Assembly (NCBI GenBank): GCA_048213135.1 | Contig: PS015761.1 | Location: 1-23,781, forward strand | From: Reclinomonas americana ATCC 50394 | Taxonomy: Eukaryota > Jakobida > Jakobea > Jakobida | DNA length: 23,781 nucleotides | Reading direction: 5' to 3' | Shown: positions 15,809-23,054 of the stretch, piece by piece | Layout: every line of letters begins with the position of its first letter | Numbering within the stretch: position 1 is the first letter of the stretch | Notes under the pieces: model-generated | The model's input: the letters and a program-made list of their open reading frames with translations, nothing else | Databases searched by the model: none | Told to the model about the DNA's origin: nothing | Translations under genes and position numbers: made by a program

Positions 15809-16864
15809 TCAGGGCTGCAGGACGACCCGTCCGATCACGCGCCCTGCCTTGAGATCCGCGAGCGCCGCCGGAGCGGCGGAAAGCGGCCTTTTGTCGAGCG
15901 GCGCGGCCGGCAACCCTTTTTCACGCGCCAATGCCACGAACTCGCGCAATTCGGCCGGGGAACCGGTGTAGCTGCCCTGGATCGTCAGGACCTTGAGTGG
16001 GAAAGTCGGCACGGGAAGGTCAATGGAGCCGCCGAACAGGCCCACGACGACCAGTTTTCCTGTTTTGTCGAGCGCGTCGACCGCGAGCTTGGCGGTGCTC
16101 CCGCTGCCGACGAGGTCGAGCACGGCCCAGACCGGCCCTCCGACAGCCTGTCTGATATCCTCGAGGGCGGATTCGCCGGGCGCGATGGCGGCGAGAGCCC
16201 CTGCTGCCAGAGCAGCTTCCCGCTTCGCGGCATCGAGTTCGACGACGACGACGCCGACCGAGCCGAGCATTCGGGCTACGGCTATGGCGATGAGTCCCAG
16301 GCCGCCGGCACCGACGACGACGATGGGGCGGCGCCCTTCCAACGGACCGAATTTCTTTAGCGCGCTGAAGGTCGTCAGCCCGGAACACACCATGGGAGCG
16401 GCTGCGATCGGATCGAGCTGACCCAGGTCGATCAGGTATCGCGGATCGGGCACATCGACGAATTCAGCGAAGCCGCCGTCGCGATTCACGCCGACGAAGC
16501 GTGGGTTGACGCAGAGATTCTCCAGCCCCTGCGCGCATTGCTCGCATTCGCCGCAACCGATCCAGGAGCAGACTAGGCAGGCGTCGCCAACAGCGACGCC
16601 TTCGACATCCGGTCCGACTTCGACGACCTCTCCGGACACCTCGTGTCCCAGAGTCCGAGGGAATTTGATGCGCTCGGCAAACGAGATCTTCCTGCCGCCG
16701 CCGAGATCGTAGTGACCTTCGCAGATGTGCACGTCGCTGTGGCAGACGCCCGCGGCGATCACCTTCAGGCGAACAGAGCTTCCTGTGACCGGGAGCAGCT
16801 CGACTTCGGTCGGTTCGACCGATCCCCCGAACTCATTGATCTGATAGCAGCGCATGCGGCGCAT
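15809..16864 (-). CDS. Zinc-dependent alcohol dehydrogenase (MDR family)
   Basis: This 351 aa enzyme is predicted to oxidise an alcohol to an aldehyde or ketone with NAD(P). Catalytic zinc ligands are Cys41 (GVCHSD), His74-Glu75 (GHEVSGEV) and Cys160. Structural zinc ligands are Cys104, Cys107, Cys110 and Cys118 in GCGECEQC and the following NLC. The cofactor motif GAGGLG is at 185-190. GGGAGG stands six bases before the ATG at 16864. It is the first gene of the minus-strand unit and diverges from a binding-protein gene across operator site D, with a consensus TTGACA at 16918-16923 (complement). The enzyme at 18292 is a paralogue with the same ligand set. Confidence 0.93.
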   Translation of the reverse strand: MRRMRCYQINEFGGSVEPTEVELLPVTGSSVRLKVIAAGVCHSDVHICEGHYDLGGGRKISFAERIKFPRTLGHEVSGEVVEVGPDVEGVAVGDACLVCSWIGCGECEQCAQGLENLCVNPRFVGVNRDGGFAEFVDVPDPRYLIDLGQLDPIAAAPMVCSGLTTFSALKKFGPLEGRRPIVVVGAGGLGLIAIAVARMLGSVGVVVVELDAAKREAALAAGALAAIAPGESALEDIRQAVGGPVWAVLDLVGSGSTAKLAVDALDKTGKLVVVGLFGGSIDLPVPTFPLKVLTIQGSYTGSPAELREFVALAREKGLPAAPLDKRPLSAAPAALADLKAGRVIGRVVLQP

Positions 16865-16921
16865 TTCGAACCTCCCGTCGGCTTGTTTTCTTCAGGGGTA
16901 GGTCTCAAAGGTCGACGTGTC

Positions 16922-16936
16922 AATGGTAGGGCCATT
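16922..16936. promoter_or_regulatory. FadR/GntR-type operator, site D (one mismatch), divergent promoter region
   Basis: AATGGT-AGG-GCCATT differs from the perfect form at one position, and the inverted repeat extends outward to TCA...TGA (16920-16938, 19 bases). On the - strand TTGACA (complement of 16918-16923), then 17 bases and TACCCC, suits the alcohol dehydrogenase gene. On the + strand TTGACT (16935-16940) is a -35 candidate for the binding-protein gene. The operator overlaps both. Confidence 0.68.
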
Positions 16937-17001
16937 GACTCTTTTAACGCCTTGGAGAACGTTGAGCCCGCAAAACCAAAAACAAATCTCGGGAGGAATT
17001 G

Positions 17002-18222
17002 ATGAGAGGATTTCGTTTTCCGCCGGTCCGGCTCGCCGTCACCGCCATCGTCGCGTGCGGCTTGTCGATGGCTCAAGGCGCTGAAGCCCAGCCCGCGCCG
17101 CCCTTGAAGATCGGCGTGCTGACCGACCAGTCCGGCGCCGCGGCCGACTTCTCCGGCCGTGGCACGGTCCTGGCGGCGCGCATGGCCATCGAGGATTTCG
17201 GAGGGCAGGTTCTGAGCCGCCCCGTTCAACTGCTCGACGCGGACCACCTCAGCAAGCCCGATCTCGGCGTCGCCACGGCTCGCCGCTGGTATGACGAAGG
17301 CGTCGAAGCGATCTTCGACGTCGGGCTGACGAGCATTGCGATCGGCGTTCAGCAGCTGGCGCGCGACAAGGACAAGATCGTCGTCTTCCTGAGCACAGGC
17401 AGCACCGACATGACCGGGAAATACTGCTCGCCCAACGGAATCCACTGGACCTACGACACCTATTCCCAAGCAAATGGCGCGTTCCTGGCCTATGGCGGCT
17501 CGCCCAAGGACAGCTGGTATTTCCTTACGGTCGACTACGGCTACGGCATCAATCTTGAACGCGACATCACCAACCGGATCACCGCCACGGGAGGAAAAGT
17601 GCTCGGCACCACCAAGCACTCCTTCGAGGCGACGGATTTCGCCTCCGATCTGCTGAAGGCCCAGACCTCGCGGGCATCGGTGGTCGGCCTGACGACCACC
17701 ACGATGCACTCGGTCAACATGATGAAGCAGGTGGAGGAATTCGGGCTGCGACAAGGCGGTCAGAGGGTGGCGGCGCCGGCTCTGACCTTCCACGACATCA
17801 AGGCGCTTGGCCTTCCCATCGCGCATGATCTGATGATCGTGGAAGCCTTCTATTGGGACATGAACGACGAGACGCGTGCGTTCGCGAAGCGCTTCTTCGA
17901 CAAGTTCGGGCGAATGCCCAACATGAATCAGGCCAGCGCTTACGGAGCCGTCACCCACTACCTGAAGGCGGTCCAATCTGTCGGGAGTGCCGAGACGTCC
18001 AAGGTTCTCGCAAGGATGAAGGAAACCCCGGTCAACGACTTCATGACGAAGAACGCGACGATCCGCGCAGACGGCCGGCTGCTGCGGGACATGTATCTCT
18101 TCCGGGTCAAGAAGCCGACGGAATCGAAGGGCGATTGGGACCTTCTGGAGCTGGTCAAGACCTTGCCGGGCAAGGATATCTTCAAGGCTCCCGATACCGA
18201 GGCTTGCAGCCTCGTCCGTTAG
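17002..18222 (+). CDS. ABC transporter substrate-binding protein, branched-chain amino acid type, paralogue of the one at 192
   Basis: This is a 406 aa periplasmic binding protein with a signal peptide ending near AEAQ (about residue 30). The mature part starts LKIGVLTDQSG. It shares long blocks with the protein at 192-1412, for example ATARRWYDEGVEAIFDVG against AAARKWYDEGVSAIFDVG, and the same C-terminal PVNDFMT-type segment. GGGAGG (16991-16996) is five bases before the ATG at 17002; a TTG three bases earlier is also in frame but less likely. It heads the unit containing the second alcohol and aldehyde dehydrogenases. No permease or ATPase genes are nearby. Having two near-equivalent binding proteins under the same operator suggests two related ligands, or one at different affinities (inference). 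Confidence 0.88.
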   Translation: MRGFRFPPVRLAVTAIVACGLSMAQGAEAQPAPPLKIGVLTDQSGAAADFSGRGTVLAARMAIEDFGGQVLSRPVQLLDADHLSKPDLGVATARRWYDEGVEAIFDVGLTSIAIGVQQLARDKDKIVVFLSTGSTDMTGKYCSPNGIHWTYDTYSQANGAFLAYGGSPKDSWYFLTVDYGYGINLERDITNRITATGGKVLGTTKHSFEATDFASDLLKAQTSRASVVGLTTTTMHSVNMMKQVEEFGLRQGGQRVAAPALTFHDIKALGLPIAHDLMIVEAFYWDMNDETRAFAKRFFDKFGRMPNMNQASAYGAVTHYLKAVQSVGSAETSKVLARMKETPVNDFMTKNATIRADGRLLRDMYLFRVKKPTESKGDWDLLELVKTLPGKDIFKAPDTEACSLVR

Positions 18223-18291
18223 TCGCCTCGGCCGACAATCTGGAGGCGATCACGGGATACGGCGCCTCCATCAGTCCCGGAGAACAATCCA

Positions 18292-19371
18292 ATGCGCGCA
18301 TGGGCCGTGGTGGAAAACAGGAGGCCGCTGCAATGCATCGCGGTCGAGGACCCGGTGCCGGCTGGCACCGAGGTCGTTGTCGAAGTGTCCCATTGCGGCG
18401 TCTGTCATTCGGATCTCCATTTCTGGGAAGGCTCGTACGACATGGGCGGCGGGCAGGTGATGCTGCTCAAGGACCGCGGCGTCACCCTGCCCAGGGCCAT
18501 CGGCCATGAGATTACCGGGCGGGTCGTCGCCATGGGCCCGGAAGCCACGGGCGTGAGCCTTGGGGAAAGCCATGTCGTCTATCCGTGGCTCGGCTGCGGG
18601 AATTGTGCACGCTGCGCTGCGGGCGACGACAATCTTTGTACCCGTCAGCGCAGTCTCGGGGTGCTCGCCCATGGCGGCTTTGCCGAGCGAGTGGTCGTCC
18701 CGCATCCGCGCTATCTCGTTCCCATTGGAGGACTTGACCCGGCGTGGGCCGCGACCTTCGCCTGTTCGGGGATCACGGTCTTCTCCGCCATTCGCAAGGT
18801 CCGCCCGGCAGATCCGGCCGAACCGATCCTGCTGCTCGGCGCGGGCGGCTTGGGACTTTCGGCGATCGCCATGCTGAAAGCGCTCGGTCATCAGGCGATT
18901 ATCAGCGCGGACATCAATCCCGGCGCGCGCAAGGCCGCAGCCGAACTGGGTGCCTCCCATGTCGTCGACAGCAAGGCGCCGGACGCCGCGGAACAGATCG
19001 AGGCGGCGGCCGGCGGAAAGGTGCTGGCCGCCATCGACTTCGTCAATGTGAGCGAGACGGCCCAGCTTGCCCTCGGCACGCTGGGAAAGGCAGGCCAGCT
19101 CGTCTTGGTCGGAGTCGGCGGCGGTCAGATCCCCATTTCCCTAGCGGGCATGGTGTTTCAGGCCAGGACCATTTCCGGCAACAACACCGGATCACCTCAG
19201 GATCTTCGCGATGTCGTCGCGCTCGCCGCAGCGGGGCGACTTCCGCGCATCCCGTTGCAGCGGATGGCACGGGACCGGGCCAACGAGGCTTTAGAGCTTC
19301 TCCATGCGAACAAGGTCTTCGGTCGGATCGTGCTCGTCTCGGACGTCGGCAGCAGTGAGAAAGCATCATGA
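18292..19371 (+). CDS. Zinc-dependent alcohol dehydrogenase (MDR family), second copy
   Basis: This 359 aa enzyme has a complete zinc set: catalytic Cys38, His72-Glu73 and Cys158, and structural Cys102, Cys105, Cys108 and Cys116. The cofactor motif GAGGLG is at 183-188. Like its paralogue at 15809 it carries an insertion after the first ligand (GSYDMGGG here, GHYDLGGG there), which points to common origin within one subgroup. GGAGA precedes the start. It lies 69 bases after the binding-protein gene and overlaps the following aldehyde dehydrogenase by four bases (ATGA), so the two are translationally coupled. The expected role is oxidation of a primary alcohol whose aldehyde is handed to that enzyme. 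Confidence 0.93.
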   Translation: MRAWAVVENRRPLQCIAVEDPVPAGTEVVVEVSHCGVCHSDLHFWEGSYDMGGGQVMLLKDRGVTLPRAIGHEITGRVVAMGPEATGVSLGESHVVYPWLGCGNCARCAAGDDNLCTRQRSLGVLAHGGFAERVVVPHPRYLVPIGGLDPAWAATFACSGITVFSAIRKVRPADPAEPILLLGAGGLGLSAIAMLKALGHQAIISADINPGARKAAAELGASHVVDSKAPDAAEQIEAAAGGKVLAAIDFVNVSETAQLALGTLGKAGQLVLVGVGGGQIPISLAGMVFQARTISGNNTGSPQDLRDVVALAAAGRLPRIPLQRMARDRANEALELLHANKVFGRIVLVSDVGSSEKAS

Positions 19372-20825
19372 ACACATCGGCGCAGCCCTTCACCACCGCC
19401 TATCGGGATGTGGATCTGCTTGTCGCAGGCTCTCGCCGATCCGGAGCCGATCGGATTCCGATCATCGACCCGTCCACTGAGCAGACTCTTGGATCGGTGG
19501 CAAAAGCCTCCATGTCCGACCTCGACGAGGCGCTGGCCGCCGCCGAAGCCGGCTTTCGATTCTGGAAGCGAATAGAGCCACAAAAGAGAGCGGAGGTGCT
19601 GACCCGAGCAGCCGCTCTGCTGCGTGAGCGCATCGAGGAAATCGCTGTCAATCTGACACGTGAGCAAGGAAAGCCCCTCGCCCAATCGCGATTGGAGATC
19701 GCGCTATGTGCCGAGACCTTCGAGTGGTTCGCCGGCGAGGCCCTGAGAAATTACGGTCGCATTCTCCCGGCGCGCGTCGCCGGCGCTCGCCAGATGGTGG
19801 TGCCCGAGCCGATCGGCCCTGTCGTTGCGCTGACGCCGTGGAATTTCCCGGCACTGTTGGCCGCCCGCAAGATCGCGCCGGCGATAGCCGCAGGATGCAG
19901 CGTCATTCTCAAGCCGGCCGAGGAGACGCCCTCTTGCGCCTTCGCGCTTGGACAAGCTCTGCTCGACGCTGGTCTCCCGAAGGAAGTCCTCGGCATCGTG
20001 TTCGGCGATCCGGGGGAAATATCGTCCTACCTCATCGAATCGGCAGTGATCCGCAAGATCACCTTCACCGGATCCGTGCCGGTCGGAAAGATTTTGGCGG
20101 CACAGGCCGGCCGTCATGCCAAGCCCTGCACCCTCGAACTCGGAGGGCATGCGCCGGTCATCGTGGCCGAGGACGCTGACGTGGCGGCTGCCGCCGCGAT
20201 CTCGGCGGTCGGAAAGACGCGTAATGCCGGGCAAGTCTGTACCTCGCCGACACGATTTTATGTGCAGCGGAGAATTCGAGACGAGTTCGTCGAGCGTTTT
20301 GCGGCCAATCTCGCACGCATCAAGACCGGCGACGGTCTCGATGTCTCTTCGGATATGGGAGCGTTGGCGAACGAACGGCGACTCGCGGCAATGCAGGACT
20401 TGGTAGCCGATGCACGCTCGCGCGGTGCGGAGGTCGTGACCGGCGGGAACAGGATCGGCAATCGCGGCTATTTCTTCGAGCCGACCTTGCTGACGGCCGT
20501 CCCCGGCGACGCGCTTGCGATGCAGACCGAACCGTTCGGCCCCATCGCGATCCTTTCGACGTTCGATGATCTTGATGAAGCCGCCGCTCTTGCGAATGCA
20601 AGCCCGGTGGGCTTGGCCGGCTACGCTTTCACCCGTTCGGCCAGCACCGCAGTTCGTCTTCAGGAGGACCTCGAGGTTGGCATGGTGGGGATCAATTCCT
20701 TTGCTGTCTCGCAGACAGAGGCGCCGTTTGGCGGCGTCAAGGACAGCGGCTACGGCTACGAAGGCGGCTTGGAAGGGTTCGCTGGGTACGTTCACCAGAA
20801 ATACGTCAACCACGTCGGTGCCTGA
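19368..20825 (+). CDS. Aldehyde dehydrogenase, succinate-semialdehyde dehydrogenase-like subgroup
   Basis: This 485 aa NAD(P)-dependent aldehyde dehydrogenase has Asn159 in LTPWNFP, Glu257 in LELGGHAP and the nucleophile Cys291 in NAGQVCTSPTR. FTGSVPVGK (233-241) is the cofactor segment. The sequence resembles the GabD-like group more than the ALDH at 14271, so the two are not a simple recent duplication. Its start overlaps the end of the alcohol dehydrogenase gene by four bases. It is the last gene with accessory character before the etf genes, 39 bases ahead of etfB. The probable product is a carboxylic or dicarboxylic acid for CoA activation. The real substrate is not known. Confidence 0.92.
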   Translation: MNTSAQPFTTAYRDVDLLVAGSRRSGADRIPIIDPSTEQTLGSVAKASMSDLDEALAAAEAGFRFWKRIEPQKRAEVLTRAAALLRERIEEIAVNLTREQGKPLAQSRLEIALCAETFEWFAGEALRNYGRILPARVAGARQMVVPEPIGPVVALTPWNFPALLAARKIAPAIAAGCSVILKPAEETPSCAFALGQALLDAGLPKEVLGIVFGDPGEISSYLIESAVIRKITFTGSVPVGKILAAQAGRHAKPCTLELGGHAPVIVAEDADVAAAAAISAVGKTRNAGQVCTSPTRFYVQRRIRDEFVERFAANLARIKTGDGLDVSSDMGALANERRLAAMQDLVADARSRGAEVVTGGNRIGNRGYFFEPTLLTAVPGDALAMQTEPFGPIAILSTFDDLDEAAALANASPVGLAGYAFTRSASTAVRLQEDLEVGMVGINSFAVSQTEAPFGGVKDSGYGYEGGLEGFAGYVHQKYVNHVGA

Positions 20826-20864
20826 AGGCCCTTCGCTTCCGACATCTGCTTTGGAAAAATGACG

Positions 20865-21611
20865 ATGAAGATCTTGGTGCCCGTAAAGCGGGTCGTCGAC
20901 TACAACGTGAAGATCCGCGTGAAGGCGGACGGTTCGGGCGTCGAGCTCGCCAATGTGAAAATGTCGATGAACCCCTTCGACGAGATCGCGGTCGAAGAGG
21001 CGCTCCGCCTGAAGGAAGCGGGCAAGGCGACCGAAGTGGTCGTGGTCTCGATCGGCCCGGCCCAGGCCGCCGAGACGATCCGCACGGGCCTCGCCATGGG
21101 CGCTGACCGCGGCATCCTCGTGAAAGTTGACGGCACGACCGAGCCGCTGGCCGTCGCCAAGCTGCTCAAGAAGGTCGTCGAGCAGGAGGCACCCGGCCTC
21201 GTCATCCTCGGCAAGCAGGCCATCGACGACGACTGCAACCAGACCGGCCAGATGCTCGCCGCCCTTCTCGGCTGGCCGCAGGGCACTTTCGCTTCCAAGG
21301 TCGCCGTCGGTGACGGCTCTGTCGACGTCACCCGCGAGGTCGATGGCGGCCTGCAGACGGTCGCGCTGAAGCTACCGGCGATCGTCACCACCGATCTGCG
21401 CCTCAACGAGCCGCGCTACGCCTCGCTGCCCAACATCATGAAGGCGAAGAAGAAGCCCCTCGACGAGACCACGGCCGAGACGCTCGGCGTCGATGTCACC
21501 CCGCGCCTCAAGGTGCTGAAGACGGCCGAGCCCGCCGGCCGCTCCGCCGGCGTCAAGGTGGCCAGCGCCGCCGAACTCGTCTCCAAGCTCAAGACCGCCG
21601 GGGTGATCTGA
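20865..21611 (+). CDS. etfB: Electron transfer flavoprotein beta subunit
   Basis: This 248 aa subunit of the ETF heterodimer takes electrons from acyl-CoA dehydrogenases and passes them to the ETF:quinone oxidoreductase. [20 protein letters not shown] at the N-terminus is diagnostic, as is the central [17 protein letters not shown] segment. The ATG at 20865 gives the usual family N-terminus; an ATG at 20859 in the same frame would add two residues. The stop overlaps the etfA start by one base. Codon choice is strongly G/C at third positions, like a core gene. It could be transcribed partly by read-through from the catabolic unit just upstream, or from its own promoter inside the ALDH gene; no promoter could be located in the 39-base gap. 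Confidence 0.96.
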   Translation: MKILVPVKRVVDYNVKIRVKADGSGVELANVKMSMNPFDEIAVEEALRLKEAGKATEVVVVSIGPAQAAETIRTGLAMGADRGILVKVDGTTEPLAVAKLLKKVVEQEAPGLVILGKQAIDDDCNQTGQMLAALLGWPQGTFASKVAVGDGSVDVTREVDGGLQTVALKLPAIVTTDLRLNEPRYASLPNIMKAKKKPLDETTAETLGVDVTPRLKVLKTAEPAGRSAGVKVASAAELVSKLKTAGVI

Positions 21612-22543
21612 TGACCACGCTCCTGATCGCCGAACACGACAACGCCTCCGTCAAGGACGCCACCGCCAAGGCCCTGACCGCAGCGCAGGCGCTGGGCGCC
21701 CCCGTCCACATCCTGGTCGCGGGCCAGGGTGCCAAGGCTGCCGCCGATGCCGCCGCCAAGCTCGCCGGCGTCGAGAAGGTGCTGCTGGCGGATGACGCCG
21801 CTTACGGCCATGCGCTGGCCGAGCCGCTCGCGGCGCTGATCGTCAAGCTCGCGGACGGCTACGACGCCGTCGTCGCGCCCTCCACCACCACGGGCAAGAA
21901 TGTCCTGCCGCGCGTCGCCGCCCTGCTCGACGTGATGCAGGTCTCGGACGTCACCAAGGTCGTCTCGCCCGACACCTTCGAGCGCCCGGTCTATGCCGGC
22001 AACGCCATCCAGACCGTGCAGTCCGGCGACGCCAAGAAACTGCTCACCATCCGCACGGCCTCCTTCCAGGCTGTCGGCGAAGGCGGCTCGGCCTCGGTCG
22101 AGAGCATCTCTGCCGCCGAGAATCCCGGCTCCTCCAGCTTCAAGGGCGAGGAGGTCGCGAAGTCCGATCGGCCGGAGCTGGCCTCGGCCAAGATCATCAT
22201 CTCGGGCGGTCGCGCGCTGGCCTCGGCCGAGAACTTCACCAAGGTGATCGAGCCCGTCGCCGACAAGCTCGGCGCCGCGATGGGCGCCTCGCGCGCCGCG
22301 GTCGACGCCGGCTACGCCCCGAACGACTGGCAGGTCGGCCAGACCGGCAAGGTGGTCGCTCCGGAGCTTTACATTGCGGTCGGCATCTCGGGTGCGATCC
22401 AGCACCTCGCCGGCATGAAGGACTCGAAGGTCATCGTCGCGATCAACAAGGACGAGGAAGCGCCGATCTTCCAGGTCGCCGATTACGGCCTCGTCGGCGA
22501 CCTCTTCTCGGCCCTGCCGGAGTTCACGAGAGAACTCGGATAA
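21611..22543 (+). CDS. etfA: Electron transfer flavoprotein alpha subunit
   Basis: This 310 aa partner of EtfB carries the FAD-binding C-terminal domain: [28 protein letters not shown] and the ending ADYGLVGDL are family hallmarks (given in part: [32 protein letters not shown]). An RALASAENF segment precedes them. The length is normal. The start overlaps the etfB stop by one base (TGATG), indicating coupled translation. GC in a sampled line of this gene is about 72% (43 of 60 at 22201-22260). No etf dehydrogenase gene is in the window. It serves fatty acid and amino acid oxidation in general, and it would receive electrons from any acyl-CoA dehydrogenase step of the adjacent pathway. Confidence 0.96.
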   Translation: MTTLLIAEHDNASVKDATAKALTAAQALGAPVHILVAGQGAKAAADAAAKLAGVEKVLLADDAAYGHALAEPLAALIVKLADGYDAVVAPSTTTGKNVLPRVAALLDVMQVSDVTKVVSPDTFERPVYAGNAIQTVQSGDAKKLLTIRTASFQAVGEGGSASVESISAAENPGSSSFKGEEVAKSDRPELASAKIIISGGRALASAENFTKVIEPVADKLGAAMGASRAAVDAGYAPNDWQVGQTGKVVAPELYIAVGISGAIQHLAGMKDSKVIVAINKDEEAPIFQVADYGLVGDLFSALPEFTRELG

Positions 22544-22548
22544 CCTCC

Positions 22549-22905
22549 ATGTTGGATTTTTCAAACGATGCGACCGGCGACGCTCGTAGCTCGGTATATC
22601 AATCTCATGCTTCAGCAAAACATGTTCTGACCTCGGTTGAGGGAGGCAGAGATCTCCTCGAAAATTACACCGATTTTGCGCGACGCTTGTCGACTCTGAG
22701 CCTCTCGCAGCTAGAAGTACTCTCGCTTACTGCTCACGGGTATCTGAACAAGGAAATTGCGTGGAGACGAGGCGTCGCTGAATCTACAATCAAGACTTAC
22801 GTTACCGTCATACTTAAGAAATTGGGACTAAAATCCCGAACGCAAGCCGCAGTACAGTTCGCAATCTTCTGCGAACGCACTTGCAATGATGATCGGGCGC
22901 CTTGA
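22549..22905 (+). CDS. Orphan LuxR/GerE-type HTH protein, 118 aa
   Basis: A short protein has a C-terminal LuxR-type DNA-binding domain (about residues 48-110), with [42 protein letters not shown] and [11 protein letters not shown] (each shown in part: [35 protein letters not shown]). The roughly 45 residues before it match no receiver, autoinducer or ATP-binding domain I know. The start codon is five bases after the etfA stop and has no good ribosome-binding sequence. GC is about 51% (122 of 240 counted at 22561-22800), far below etfA. This contrast suggests acquisition by transfer. Targets and signal are unknown, and a partner kinase is not present. Confidence 0.75.
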   Translation: MLDFSNDATGDARSSVYQSHASAKHVLTSVEGGRDLLENYTDFARRLSTLSLSQLEVLSLTAHGYLNKEIAWRRGVAESTIKTYVTVILKKLGLKSRTQAAVQFAIFCERTCNDDRAP

Positions 22906-23054
22906 GGCTCGAATTGTTTGTGACAGTCCAATCTGTTGACCAATGGCTCACTTTTTGACGGGCCGCAGCGCTACCAGGCAGCTTCTGGCCGGCACCGCGG
23001 CACTGCCCTGACGAACCATCTGGCAACGCCGATCAACGGAAGTGGAACCGGACC

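Noticed and set aside
16999-17001. TTG as start of the second ABC-type binding protein
   Set aside because: The ATG at 17002 directly follows and has better spacing from GGGAGG.
19704-20813. Minus-strand frame of about 370 codons opposite the second ALDH
   Set aside because: The plus-strand frame has the complete ALDH catalytic set, so this is a composition artefact.
22930-22955. TTGACCAATGG near the start of the last gene as a further operator copy
   Set aside because: Only part of one half-site matches and no inverted partner is present at the right distance.
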